Shown one piece after another: positions 1 through 11,700 of a DNA stretch of 64,000 bases. The notes under the pieces are model-generated. The model saw nothing but the letters and a program-made list of their open reading frames with translations. It did not search any database and was not told the DNA's origin. The position numbers and the translations under genes were made by a program. This stretch comes from Pelecanus crispus (taxonomy: Eukaryota > Chordata > Aves > Pelecaniformes > Pelecanidae): positions 31,769,044-31,833,043 of the forward strand of contig NC_134649.1 in NCBI RefSeq assembly GCF_030463565.1, written 5' to 3'. Each line of letters starts with the position of its first letter. Within the stretch, counting starts at the first letter, position 1.

Positions 1-542
1 AGCCAGCAACTAAGCACCACGCGGCCGCTCGCTCACTCCCCCTACCCCGATGGGATGGGGGAGAGAATCGGAGGAGTAAGAATGAAAAAAAACACTCCTG
101 GGTTGAGATAAGAACAGTTTAATAATTGAAATAAGGTAAAAAATAATAACAACAATATAATAATGATAATAATAATATACAAAGCAAGTGACGCACAATG
201 CAATTGCTCACCACCTGCTGACCGATACCCAGACAGTTCCTGAGCAGCAATTGCTGCTCCCCGGCCAACTCCCCCCAGTTTCTATACTGAGCATGACGTC
301 ACATGGTATGGGATAGCCCTTTGGTCAGTTTGGATCAACTATTCTGGCTGCGCCCCCTCCCACTTTCTTGTGCGCCTGGCAGAGCATGGGAAGCTGAAAA
401 GTCCTTGACTAGCATAAGCAGTACTCAGCAACAACTAAAACATCAGTGTGTTATCCATGTTCTTCTCCTACTAAATCCAAAACACAGCACTATGCCTGCT
501 ACTAGGAAGAGAATTAGCTCTATCCCAGCCGAAACCAGGACA
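1..542 (-). mobile_element. ERV LTR, truncated by window edge
   Basis: Aligns almost base for base with the complete LTR at 35374-35943. The first 17 bp on the + strand side are off-window. The functional orientation is - strand: its promoter half has the CRE TGACGTCA at 294-301, and a poly(A)-type ATTAAA (complement at 118-123) lies downstream. The TATA box seen in the other copy (TATATAAA) is changed to TATAGAAA here. It ends with CCAGGACA (+ strand) at 542. It carries an AT-rich (AAT)n stretch at about 144-180. No internal proviral sequence follows at 543, so it is probably a solo LTR, but the other flank is not visible. Confidence 0.88.
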
Positions 543-2977
543 ACACAAAATGTAGACTGTCAAATAAGGTAATACAGGGAAAATTCTTGTCAGTCCTGTC
601 CAGCTGTACAGGTGATTTGCTATGTCCAACAGCTCAAAAGGATCTTTTTCTCTGAAGGACACTTGAGGCAGAAAGAATCAAGAGAAAAACTCTCAAAAAA
701 AAGATATATTAATTCTTCTCAGTTGGGAATGCCAGAATTATCCCTCCAGAATGCCCCTAGTTCACAATTAATTGCATTTTATCACAATTTAAGAATCATA
801 TTGCAGTAGGTAGATACGTAGACCTAAGAGATGGCAATTAGGCCTGGAGTAATGTACCACTTTTTAGACAAAATTGTTTGCCATGCAAATGCAACTTGCA
901 ATGTTGTTGCAAGTCAAGTGTACTCACAGTCTCTGGATGATACACACTTACACGTAAATGCTCTGTACTAAAATTGGTATTTCTATAGTTTATTGTTCCT
1001 TTGTGTCCAGAAGTGGTAAAAATGTGTCTTTCTGAGAAACATCTTCCATTACAGAGCAAGACGTGTGTGTGTTACACAGAATACACTGGGCTTTCAGGTT
1101 GAATGATAATGCAGAGCTTTACCCATTTATTATCACTTGCATTTGTTACTGGACATCCGAACTGCTCTTAACCCCAGCTCCAGAAGCAGAGAGGACATTC
1201 AGATGCTTTTCTGGTTATCACTTACCAATGCTGGTTTTAGAATAAGGATAAGGATCTGCGTCCCAAAAGGAACAGACCGCTATATAAAATACCCTGCATT
1301 CCTATAAATGCAACTAAATGTTCACAAACAAAGCTTCCTGGAAAGCAAAGCTCATGAGTATGTCTCTGCAGTTGCTAACACAGTACACCATGCCCCACGA
1401 AGCAGTGGGATTTTGTTGGCACCAGTCTGAATTTCTAAAAATTCAGTGATGTTTCCTTCCCCTTCTGCCCTGTCTTCACATGCTTCTGTTTTGTTCATGC
1501 AAAGATATTTATGAAACTTGTGCTTGCTATATTCCCTCCTCACTGACTAGGGCTACAAAGCACCTGGAAGAAAGATAAGACACTGTCGTCTGTATGATGG
1601 GGTGAGTGGAAGAGGGAGGGGAATGGGCCTCCAGCCAGTGCTGCCGTCTTGACTCAGCACTTTGAGTTCAGCAGCAGAACCAGCACTTTATGAAGTCACC
1701 CATGACAGCGGGGGTCTGGGTCTGCCACCATTAACATCATGCGCTGAGGTCCACCTGCATTTCCAAGGTATGTGGGCTTGGTGATGCTCAGTGTTTCAGT
1801 AAGCTGCCCTGAAACTGGAGCATTTCTGGGGCCGCAGAGGCCATTTGGGGTCAGGGCAGCACAAAGAGAGGTGTTGCCAGAGGAAGTCATTCCTTTTGGG
1901 TGAAAAAACATGAACTGTTTCATGGGAGAGGGAAACTTAGGGCAAGTGTCTTGGGTAAATCCCAGCACAAGCTCCTGCAGCCTGTCCCTTTTCGCAGCAT
2001 TACATTACCTCCCTTCAGCTGATGATTTTTCCTGCGTCAAAAGCTGTTGAATGCTCTATGCTGCTAGGGCAGCTTCAGGGCTTCTTCCTAGGTGTGGCTG
2101 AATTTAAGTGAGAGTAAAGTGATCTGTGTTCAGACTTTACAGTGGTCCAGTTCCAAATGTCATGGTGATTGCAGCGGTAGCAAGCACACGTGGCTCCTTG
2201 GAGCCGATATCTGCAGAGCTTTGAAAGCTGTAACCACTGTCATGCTACAGATTAGGATTACCAAATACTGAAGAAGCTACATATGATAAACATCATATAG
2301 CTGTTACTAAGACCCTTGATGGAGTCCCTCAGTGATAAAACAACTCATGAATCCAAAATTAACATGTTTACACACATCTACAGTGCCTGTAAATCATTAT
2401 AGCTCGTCTTCACCAATTTGCTTATTGTTTCCCCATGCATCAAAACTGTCACATACAGACACTTGACCCAATTAACTTCTGTAGAGAGAAGTCATGAAGA
2501 GAACAGATGTATAACCTGCACTTACAGCCTGATAATCTCTCTTAAAAAGGAGAAAAAACCAAAACAAACCCCTCCCTCCTCTTAAAAAGGATAGTTGTCT
2601 TAAACCCATACTTTTTCCTGGTTTTGTTTAGCCTTTGTTTTTTAAAGCTGCTGCTGTAACAAGCAATCCCTAAGATCCTTGTTGCTGGAAAACATTACAG
2701 GAATTTGTTTCTATTCCCAGTGTGTGTCTTGCAGGCATTTCACAGCGTGCTGTGTTTCTTGCTTCCTCCTGTATGAAGATTTTTCTTTGCTGGTTGAGTG
2801 GCTGTTTCCTATAGTAACAAAACAGATAAAAAAGGAAAACCCTTGTTAAACCACAAAAACTAGCAAGGGATTTTGTGTAGTGCCTGAAATGAACTTTTAA
2901 CTCATTCCCAGTTAGAGAAATTAGTTTAGTCGGAAAACCATGTCTCATTGCCATAATGCCACTTTCCGTATACTTAC

Positions 2978-3134
2978 CATCCCTTACTTTTTTCATGTTC
3001 TCCCTTGTATATTCTGTGTACTTCCACTTCCCTAAAGGCTCTTTTCCAATTGCTGGATCATGGCTGCATCTCCCTGAGTTATTACTCACAGCCCATACAT
3101 CACAGAACGCATCAATAACCCCACTTGACAGTGA
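2978..3134 (-). other. Exon-like segment of unknown transcript (orphan candidate)
   Basis: On the - strand a pyrimidine tract ending CTCTCTCCCCAG is followed by 157 nt open in one frame for 52 codons. That frame starts SLSSGVIDAFCDVWAVSNNS and contains GKWKYTEYTRENMKKVRD. The segment ends at GATG|GTAAGTAT, a near-perfect donor. I do not recognise the peptide. The open frame continues past both borders. Companion exons could not be established. It may be a lncRNA exon, a lost or unfamiliar gene, or chance. Confidence 0.25.
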
Positions 3135-6100
3135 CTGGGGAGAGAGGAGAGGTATGAATATCTGCTTGAAGCTGCTAGATGCCTGTAAGAAGATGAGCAT
3201 AAAGACTCTGCCCAGTACTAGCTACTGTGCAGCATTACTGCAACATGGTCAGGATTCAGGTGTCATGCTACTGGAAAGCAAAAGGTTTATGCCAGTGCAT
3301 GAACACCTACTTCACACAACAGTGATCACTTTGTATTATTTAACTTTCCTGTTGACTTTTAGCTTGCCAACTCAGATGTGCTGTCATTCAGATGCTCAGC
3401 TAGGCAGAGTTATGTGCTCTTGGCATCAGACTGAGTGTCTGAATGGAGGGTTTTGGCACTAGTCTGTTTGGAAGGAAGCTGCTTGCCTGCTCATTTTCTC
3501 ATTAGTATCTGAGCTGATGAGCTACATTCTTCTGCATTTCTATGTTCCTAGATATAGATCTGGCTTCTCTTTTCAGTCTGGGCTAAATTCTCAGCCAAGC
3601 CATTGCTCGGGGGGAGCTGGCTGGTGAGCCTGTGTCTGCACTGCTGAATTCATGCAGACACCGAGAGAGCCTGAGGTGCACTGTCTGCCTGATGGCAAGT
3701 CCTGCAGACCCTGTGAGTGTCCGGAGGAGTTAGTGTAGTTGGCCATGAAACAGTCCTTGATGCTTTCAAGAGTGAACTGCTTCTACTGATCTACAGTAGT
3801 GGAACAATACACAATGGTAGCTGTGCCTCTGCCAAAATGTATTTCTCTCCCTGGCCCCTCCTCATAAATACCTTAGTTGGTTTTAGCTTGTGTTGCTTTG
3901 TAAGCTCCAGCCCAGAAAAAAACCTGCCCCAGAAACCATGCTATCACTCTTCTTTTATCACTCTTCTCTCTCCCCACAAATAACTACCCTTGAATTCCTT
4001 TTGCATAGAGAATGTCGGCCTGCTGCCACTGTGCCTCACTCGGTCTCCATCTGGGAAACACAGAAGTTTTATCTGCTGCAAGTAACATCTCTTTGCACTT
4101 TGCTTAGCCTTTTCTGCTGGAAGGAAAACCCAAATGCCCTCTCCACACACAGGAGCAGGCTTAGCTCTCAGAAGAGGTGGTAACGGCATTCCCTGGAGCA
4201 ACTCTGCTGCACTCTGTGCTGTTGCCTCTTCACACTCCATTCATGAGTTGGTCTCCCCCGCCTTACCCACTGTCACTCCACTCAGAAATAGCAAAGGAGA
4301 TCAGGCAGAATTTGACTGAATGAACAAATTTTGTCTGTACTTTTTTACATTTTATTCCTCCATCCAGTTGTTGGATGTTTTTGCTCTATGTGTGTGCACA
4401 GCAATGGTTCCTTCTAAGCACACCAGCCCCAGATGATAGCTTGTTAATTTGAGCTTTGGGCTATTTTGCTCTCTTTCCTCTCCTCCCAAGAGGATGCTGG
4501 TCTGGTGTGATGATCCTGGTGTGCCACCTAGTGATTGGACTATTCCCTTGTCATGCATCATTTATCATGGGCACTGAGTGCACATATTTTGGCCCCATTT
4601 GCCCACAGTCACCTGGATTGCAGGTAACCTGTGGCAATGCCTGCAGCCCTTCCACTCTGCTCAGTCTGTCCAGGCAGGGAGGATACCACTGCACTGCTTT
4701 CCCCTCCTTACTCCCGCTTTCTGTCTCTTTTCTCCCATCTTTCTACTGTAGTATCTGCCTCCTCTCAGGTGTAGGCGAGAAATGGGAGCAGGCAATTTGC
4801 TGCTGTGCTGGCTACCAGCTTGCAGGTCACCCATGGCCATAATCTAATCCATTAAGCAGTATTTTTGCACAGCATGTGAAAATTTAGCATTATATACGTG
4901 GCAAGCAAGTGCTCTTGGGGAGCCTAGACAGTGTTAAAAGCCCTTGCAGCACGAGGGATATCATTGCAAATATTAGCTGCCACAGTACTGCATCGCACCT
5001 CATAAAACAACTTCTGAACTATTTGGGCAGATCAAGCTGGAAGAGTGATACATGGTACCAAGGCTGGAGCTGAGGCCTTCCTGGGAGAGCTTTGTGTCCA
5101 CTGCTCACTCCCCAGGTACCCACGAGCACTGCAGGAGCCTGGCAGGGTGGAAGGGAGGAAAGCACTCTGCAGAGGAGTGCATCACAGCTGAACCAGTGCG
5201 CAGGCATATGGACCTCCACTGCACTCCTGGAAAATGTCCCCTGTTCCCAGGTGCATCTCCCCAGACATCTGGCCTCCTGCCTGGTTTCTGCAGTCCCCTG
5301 GGGCATGGGAGTTGTAAAGAAACAACCTTAAGTTTAGAAGCATCTTAGCAGGGCAGGTTCAGACCCTCCCAAGAGTTCAGTTCCTGGCATTGTACCCTTC
5401 CCTAGATGTTGCTAGGGAATCCAGCTGGGTGTAGTTGCAGCACACAAGTGCTGAGAAGGGACTTAACTTTATTACTGGACTTACTACTCACCTGCTATGA
5501 GTCATGCAGCAAAATTATGCTGCAGAACTTGGTAGCTGCTAAGTCAGTAACTACCATCTCGGCTAACCTACAACAGAAACTCTATTGCAAGTAGAAACCT
5601 GGTGATGAGCAAACTGACTCCCACAAGCAGATGGGGCAATTAATAAAAGGTGAAATGTAGGAAGTCAATAAACTTTGTCAGTGTAGATCTGTGTTAGAGG
5701 TCAAGGTAAGCAATTAACTCTCCTGAAAGCCTAGAGGGTTCTTTCTCTCCTTGTAGGGCAGCCACTGGTGTGGAGTCTCCCTGAATGTTGCGAGCTTCCT
5801 GATCACAAACCTTTTTCTCATTCTCAGAGCAAAGGCCTAAGCGGGCAGGAAGGTGAAGCTGCTGCCTGGAGGCTGGGTCTGGGGCTCTCTGCCTTTGTCA
5901 GCAGCTGTGAGTGGGCAAGGGATTCCAGCCACATACTTCCACTCCTAGCTGTACTTGAGGCATCCTCTGGAAACACAGTTTGTGTCTCCCTGGGTTCTCC
6001 TACCAGTGCCATTTTTCCTTCAATTCTTAATTGTCCTTAAGTCTAGAAGCTTATTAGAGTCTGGTGAAGTGGTTTTACGCTCTCCTTATAAATTGCTGAT

Positions 6101-7104
6101 CTTACCACAGTATTGTGAGCTGGTCTGGGATATGACAGCAATGGCGAGAAGTGGTTCAAGGGAGTTCATGCTTTGATTCAGCCTTAAGTCATCATTGCTA
6201 TCAGTTGACCATCGTACATGAGTATGTTGTCTTTCTGGCTGGGGAGCCCATGGAGGTGAACATGCAGAGATAACCTTACCCTCCTTGCACACCACAGGCC
6301 TCTCTCTCTGCCACCTCTCAGCCACAAGGTCCCACAGGGCAAGAGGTGTAAGCTTATTGCCGGCCTCTTGTTTTTATTGCTCTGCAATCCACAGTGATGT
6401 GTTGGGTGTTTTTTCCCCTTCAATTGCCCTATTAAAGCAAAATGTTGGTGTGAGGGTGGGGGCTCGCTCACTATGTCCAGTGCTCAGGGGGATTTCTGCT
6501 GCAGGATTGTCACTGCTGCAGTCATTATCCTCCAGTTAATCAAGACCTCACAGTCAAATATTATAAGTGTGGTAGCAGAGTCTGCACCTGTTCAAACACT
6601 GCCTAGGGCAGGGTTTTATAGAGTTGCAGTGTAAGAAAGGGGTTAATGTGGACACTGAAGGGCAGGAAGCATCTTAGCTAGGAATGGTGCCAGTGCTTAT
6701 AAAGCCTTTCCCTGAGAGGGAGGACCCTGTTTCTTCTTATTTACTCCTATTTATTCTTTTAAGAGAAGAGCTTCTGCCAGTACCTGGGCAATTACTAGAG
6801 GACTGCAGTGCAAGCTGGGGTTTCATTGCTTTTAAAGAGAAGCCAAATTAAAGGAGAGCTCATACTGTCTTGGCCCTGCAAAGTGAGCCAGTAGGACTCT
6901 CAACTGCCCTGTGGGGAACAAGGGTGTTAGACTGAGTCCTTCCCAAATATCTCCTGAAGCCTGGAAATGCAGGAGCTGGAGGCCTGAGCACTTCAGGCAG
7001 CTTGTATAGGAGGCTGCGGTGGAGCTGCCAGGGGGTAGCTGCAAGCTGTCCTACTCCGACAATGTACCAGGCTCTTGCAATGAAGCAGCAGGCTCCAAGC
7101 CTCC

Positions 7105-7187
7105 TAACTTGTTCAGGTGAGCCTGGGGACTGAACCCCACTTTCTCTGAGAAGTGACCCTATCTCCACTGCACCATAGATGTGGCAG
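7105..7187 (-). repeat. Possible tRNA-derived SINE head (degenerate)
   Basis: On the - strand, TGGTGCAGTGG (A-box-like, complement at 7165-7175) is followed about 30 nt later by GGGGTTCAGTCCC (B-box-like, complement at 7126-7138). Spacing and order fit an RNA polymerase III promoter of a tRNA-derived SINE. No cloverleaf can be formed confidently, so this is not called a tRNA gene. Confidence 0.35.
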
Positions 7188-8437
7188 GAACTGGAAACCT
7201 TAATTTTGCTCTTAGCCCTTTGAACTTAGGTGATGAGAAGATGGGAGTGCTAACCTCTGCTGCCTCATCCCAAACAGCTCTGTGGCTGGCCTAGAGGCTG
7301 CCAGATGCCTTGCAGGGGGAGAAGAAGGTGCAGCTGTGGATGTGCTGCTCTTCCCTGTATAATAATGCTGCAGGCAGGTCTGACACCTTTGATTCTCCAA
7401 CCAGGCGTGGGGGTGTGGGTGAGAAGTGCACCCTTCTAGGTCTTCCTCCCCCTCAGAAACCATAAACTTGCTGAGAGCGTGTAGATCTTCTCCATGGGTA
7501 ACTCAATATGCCAGGGGCAAAGGACAGTGCAGAATAACAATTTATTACCTCTGTAAAAGCACACAGTGCCCCCACAAAGAGCTGGGCTACTTCCACCGTG
7601 GAGCCAACAGGCAAGGACAAAAAAAAATCCCAGAGGAATGGAAGACTTTGCATGCAGAAAGCAAACTGGGATGGGGCTACGCAATGCTGAAGGGTTTCTC
7701 TGCACACAGACTCTCTGTCACTGCATGCATGCATGTAGCTTCTCCTGGGGGGTGTTAGAGGAAAGGACTGGGGAGAGGATGAACTCTAGCAGCTGGGAGG
7801 AGGGGGGTCGGTGGGAAGAGGAGATTGCCCCAGAGGCCCAGGAGAGCCTGAGAAATGCTTCAGTTCAGCCTCCTCTTCCTGCTGTTGGGCACGGCCCAGG
7901 GCAGAGGTGGAGCTGGGTGTTCAGCTCCCACTGCCAAAAACGGTCCCCGTATAACTGGGAAGAAATAGGATGATGTTCCTGTCTTGCAGATAACAAGAGG
8001 AGAAACCACTCTGGAGAGGGAATGGAGGCAGGCATGCTCGTCATCTAAGCTCATCTTCAAGCTGCCCTCTCGCTAAAACACCCCGCTGTCTACCTGGAAG
8101 TGACATTAAGCAGGTAAATCATAATGCACAAGTGAGCGTTCAGCCTTGACGTGAGAAAGGCAGAAAAAGACACAGCTGCCGACAGTCCCTGCCCTGCTCG
8201 TTGGGGCTGGAGGACGGGGTGGCGGCGTGTCCGTCGCTATGCCGCTATCGGGACAGACACCCGGCTATCGGGGCCGGCAGCCGCCTCTCGGTGGCTCCTC
8301 AGTGCCAGCTTGGAAAAAGCAGAGTAAATGGTCTCGCCTCTCTCCCGGGAAAACACCCCTTCGCCTACGAGCCGCCGCAGCCGCCGTGCTCTGGGCTGGG
8401 CTGGGCTGGGCTGGGGGGGGGGGGCCGGAGGGAGCCG

Positions 8438-8532
8438 CAATGGCGGCGCCCGCCTGGAACTACAGCTCCCAGCCTGCCCCGCGGCGCACGCGCAGAGGGC
8501 TCACCGCCCGCGAACTCCGTTTCCCGGGAGGC
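8438..8532. promoter_or_regulatory. Core promoter motif cluster (YY1, ZNF143-type, NRF1)
   Basis: In order: YY1-type CAATGGCGGC (8438-8447), ACTACAGCTCCCAGCCTGC (8459-8477) close to the vertebrate ACTACAATTCCCAGC/ZNF143-associated element, NRF1-type GCGCACGCGCA (8484-8494), and a degenerate second AACTCCGTTTCCCGGGAGGC copy at about 8513-8532. This combination is typical of constitutive promoters of basic cell-function genes. The assignments rest on motif match only. Confidence 0.6.
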
Positions 8533-8599
8533 CGAGCGCGAGGCCCTTTGCCGCCCCTCCCCCTCCCTCACCGCTTCTCGCAACACCGCCTCGCGCGCT

Positions 8600-8730
8600 G
8601 TGACGCGGCCCCCAGCGTGGTGACGCGCAAAGTGTGTGCCCGCCATAGCAATCGCGGCCGCCGCGGGGTGTGCGGGGCCGAGCGCAGGGGCCGGGGGGCA
8701 GCGGCGGTGACCCAGCGGGACATCGGGCAG
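8600..8730 (+). other. DCAF1: Probable non-coding first exon of DCAF1 (5' UTR); start approximate
   Basis: The translated part of the gene begins only 8 nt into an internal exon at 14170, so at least one upstream untranslated exon is required. In the CpG island a good donor, CAG|GTACGG, sits at 8730/8731, downstream of the promoter motif cluster. The transcription start is not visible; 8600 is a rough guess placed after the NRF1/ZNF143 motifs. Further untranslated exons inside the 5.4-kb intron cannot be excluded. Confidence 0.5.
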
Positions 8731-11700
8731 GTACGGGGCGCCGGGCGGGGCCGCGCCGCGCCGCAGCCGCGCTTCCCCCGGGCGGGCCGGGCCGGGCCGG
8801 GCCGGCTGGCGGCCGCGGCCTCCGCGCCGGGCAGGGGCAGGGGGAGGGGGAGGGGGTCGCCTCAGGCCCCGAGGGAGCCGCCGGGGTGGGGGCGGGTGGG
8901 TTGGCCTGCGCGCCCGCCCCCGCGCTAGGGGGCGCCCTCCGGCGCGCCGCCGGGGCGCGGGGCGGCGGGGGCCCGGCGGGGCGCTGCGCCTCGTTTCCCC
9001 CCCCCCCCCCCCGCGGCCTGTCAGCCTCCCGGCGGGGGGGCGGGCCTGCGCCGCGCCGGCCCCGCCCGCCCCGGTCCTCCGCCGGCCGGCCCGCCCCCGC
9101 CTCCGGGGCTGCTCTTCCTCCTGCGGCGGGGCCTGCGGAGGCGCCGCTCCGCGCGGGGCTCCGCCGGGCCTGCTCGGGGAGCGAGGCTCTCCGGCTTGGG
9201 GGGTCCCCCCCGCCCCCTTCGCCGACCTTAAACCTTCGGTTCGAACGGGCAGCGCCGGCGGTTGCTCCCGTTGGGTGGGGGCGAACGGTCCGCTCCCGCG
9301 GGGCGCACCGCGGCGAGCGCCTGCACGCTGGGGCCGTGCTGGAGCCTGTTCGAGCTGTCATCAGCTGCGCGCTCCCCTGGCCAGGTCGGGTCTCGGTGCT
9401 CCTCTGGGGAGGTAGGGCCCTCGTGTTTTTCTTTCTGGCAGCCTAAAGAGGAATTGGTGTTGAAACGGAGCGTCGCTTTTTTACCTTCCTTTGTAGACAG
9501 CAGAAGTTTGTTCCTGGTTTTTTTTGGGCTTGTCCTGGCAGATCAGCAGATAGTTGCAGGTTTGTTTTGTAAAAGCAGAAATTCCAGGAAGCTAAGTAAC
9601 TTCGTGGTTTTCCTCGGACTTAAAAATATTCTAACTATAAAAAACTATGAATTTTTAACAAAATATTTAAGGCAACATTAGGAACGTGTTCTGTAGTAAT
9701 AGCCAAACTGGAGTCCTGCTAGGGGTTAAAATGGGAAGTTGAACAAATGAGGACTTCCCTCAGAGCTTCACTCGCGTATGATACCAAAACATGATTTTAT
9801 TCTCCGTGGATTGTGAAGATTTTGTTAGCTTGTGACATGCTTTCTTCCACAAGGGAACTTCAGTGTTGACAGTTCGTTATGCTTCAGCATTAACTTTGGC
9901 ATGGTTATTTCAGACTCAACAGGTTTAGGCAAATAGCTGTCTGGTATCTCATCTGTTTAAAGAATAACTGTGATGAGAGGGAGTGTTTTTTTTTTTTTTT
10001 AAAGGAACATAAATATGGAAGAATATACAGATACACTGCTCAGCTTGCTAGTATTTAACTAGATTCTAACTCATGAGTTCTTGATTTTCCCTTATGGTGT
10101 TACAGTATTATGTTAGGCTTCTCATCTACATTGTGTCCTCAGCCATACTTAGAATCATGTTTAGGAACAATATCAAACTTGAGTATTTAAGCTAGGTCAA
10201 AGTGTAGTTATTAGAATTTGAGTCGGCTCTACATATGTGGATTTGGAAATTGTCTTGTAATTTTTGTCCACATGAATTTAAATGTGCAATCGTTCTACAA
10301 AGTTGATTAAAATTGATTCTTTTTTCCCCCCCAAGGTCTGATTTTTGTTATGTGGCTCTTTCATTTTCCGTTTAAATTGTTAAGATATGGATTTTGTACT
10401 TGTTTCCCAAGTAACCAAATAGTTGTTTTTCAGATTTTACTAATAGAATCATTTTCACCTAGGAGGTTTCATACTTTAAAATGCATATCTGTAATTGAAG
10501 TCAGTGAGTTCAGAACCTCATAATCCTTTTCATGAACACAACACAGAATCAATAAGTGAATGACCTGTAACAGTGTTGCAGTCAGTGTGACGCTCAAATA
10601 TGTCAAGGAACCAAAGGGTGAAGCTGAACTGCTTGAACTGTAGCCTGCACTTACCAAGGTTTGCAGTTAGATGTCAGTGGGACTTGTATTTCTTCGTTGT
10701 TCAGAGGTGTCTGAGGAAGGTGACTCAGGCAGTAAGGTAGCTGAGATTTCAAAAACATGTGAGTACTTTTAGGTATTTGTGCCTGAATACTTCTTTGGGT
10801 TTCCCTTTTCTGTCACATTTTTACATCTAAGTTCAGAAGAGTAAAATGCTCACAAAACCTTTGCTATGATATTGGAATACTAAGCAGTGTTTGATATTAA
10901 AGCAATAGCGTGTGCACCACTGTGTGCTGAAACATGCATGTGTGGATTTTCAGTGGGAGTGTTCACAGTGAGTGATAGTTACGTTGTGAATACTTGTGTT
11001 TCAAAGTCAAATCCTTTGAGTAAGTGCTTTATGCTTTGTTTATATCAGTTGTATTGATTCTAAATATGAATATTTGGACAATAGTGGTGTTTGGAAAAAA
11101 TACTCCATTCCTTATCTTATTAGATATTATAAAATAATATATAGTGAAATCTGTAGTAGGCCATGATTTTCAACACTTATTAAAAAAAATTACCCCTCCA
11201 TCCCATGCCCCTTCCCCAGATTTAAATCCACAATGAGATAGCTGCTCCCTGTTCTGCTAGTTCCTGGAGAGCAATTTAAGATTGAATTTGTTCAACAGCT
11301 TGTCCAAGGGAAACAGTGAAAGTCAGAGTTGCTCTCACAGGCCTTCCTCTCCAACAGGCTGGGTGTGTTTCTGACAGTGACGGTTTAGTTCATCCCGCTT
11401 ATGATCTTGTCCTTTCTGCAGAGTTCTTCACTTTGATTTAAGATGCAATCCTTGGAAAAAAGTGAGCACAGTAGCAATTGCTTTGGTTCTTGTATTTAAG
11501 AAGTCATTCACCTGCCGTGATATTCCGTCCACATATATTTTACTCCTAATGAGCACTGGTATGAGAACTGTGGAAGTAGATGCTTTGGGGTAATTTTTAT
11601 TGTGGCTGCTCTTTGCAACGCCATGTACAGTAGTCAAATTTATTTGAATAGGTTGGGAGGGATAAGTGTTTGGAATAGATGAGATGCCTTGGAGAGACAT

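Larger units (their letters stand above)
543..8199. other. Intergenic region upstream of DCAF1, no recognised gene
   Basis: Open frames of up to 176 codons occur, but none resembles a protein I know and most overlap on both strands. One exon-like segment on the - strand (2978-3134) has a strong acceptor and donor. A tRNA-derived SINE trace lies at about 7105-7187. CpG density begins to rise around 8200. Confidence 0.5.
8200..9450. promoter_or_regulatory. CpG-island promoter of DCAF1
   Basis: This is the only long CpG-dense, GC-rich block in the window. It lies about 5.5 kb before the first coding exon. It contains a YY1-type core (CAATGGCGGC, 8438-8447), a ZNF143/ACTACA-type motif (8459-8477), an NRF1 site (GCGCACGCGCA, 8484-8494), and two GTGACGCG copies (8600-8607 and 8620-8627). 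G-run arrays at 8393-8424 and 8829-8856 and a 16-base C run at 8997-9012 are also present. There is no TATA box, which fits a housekeeping promoter with dispersed starts. The long open frames here on both strands are products of GC richness. Confidence 0.85.

Noticed and set aside
303..572. 89-codon open frame starting in the first LTR
   Set aside because: Runs through non-coding LTR sequence and off its end; not a retroviral gene.
543..1500. Internal proviral sequence next to the first LTR
   Set aside because: No primer-binding site, polypurine tract or gag/pol-like frame follows the LTR border at 542.
1696..1968. 90-codon - strand frame with protein-like composition
   Set aside because: No recognisable family; no convincing pair of splice sites linking it to other segments.
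7105..7187. tRNA gene on the - strand
   Set aside because: A- and B-box-like strings are present, but no cloverleaf can be drawn and the anticodon arm is missing; better explained as a SINE relic.
8227..9446. Long open frames of 233-286 codons on both strands in the CpG island
   Set aside because: Ala/Arg/Pro/Gly-rich translations of GC-rich promoter DNA, overlapping in several frames; no known protein features.
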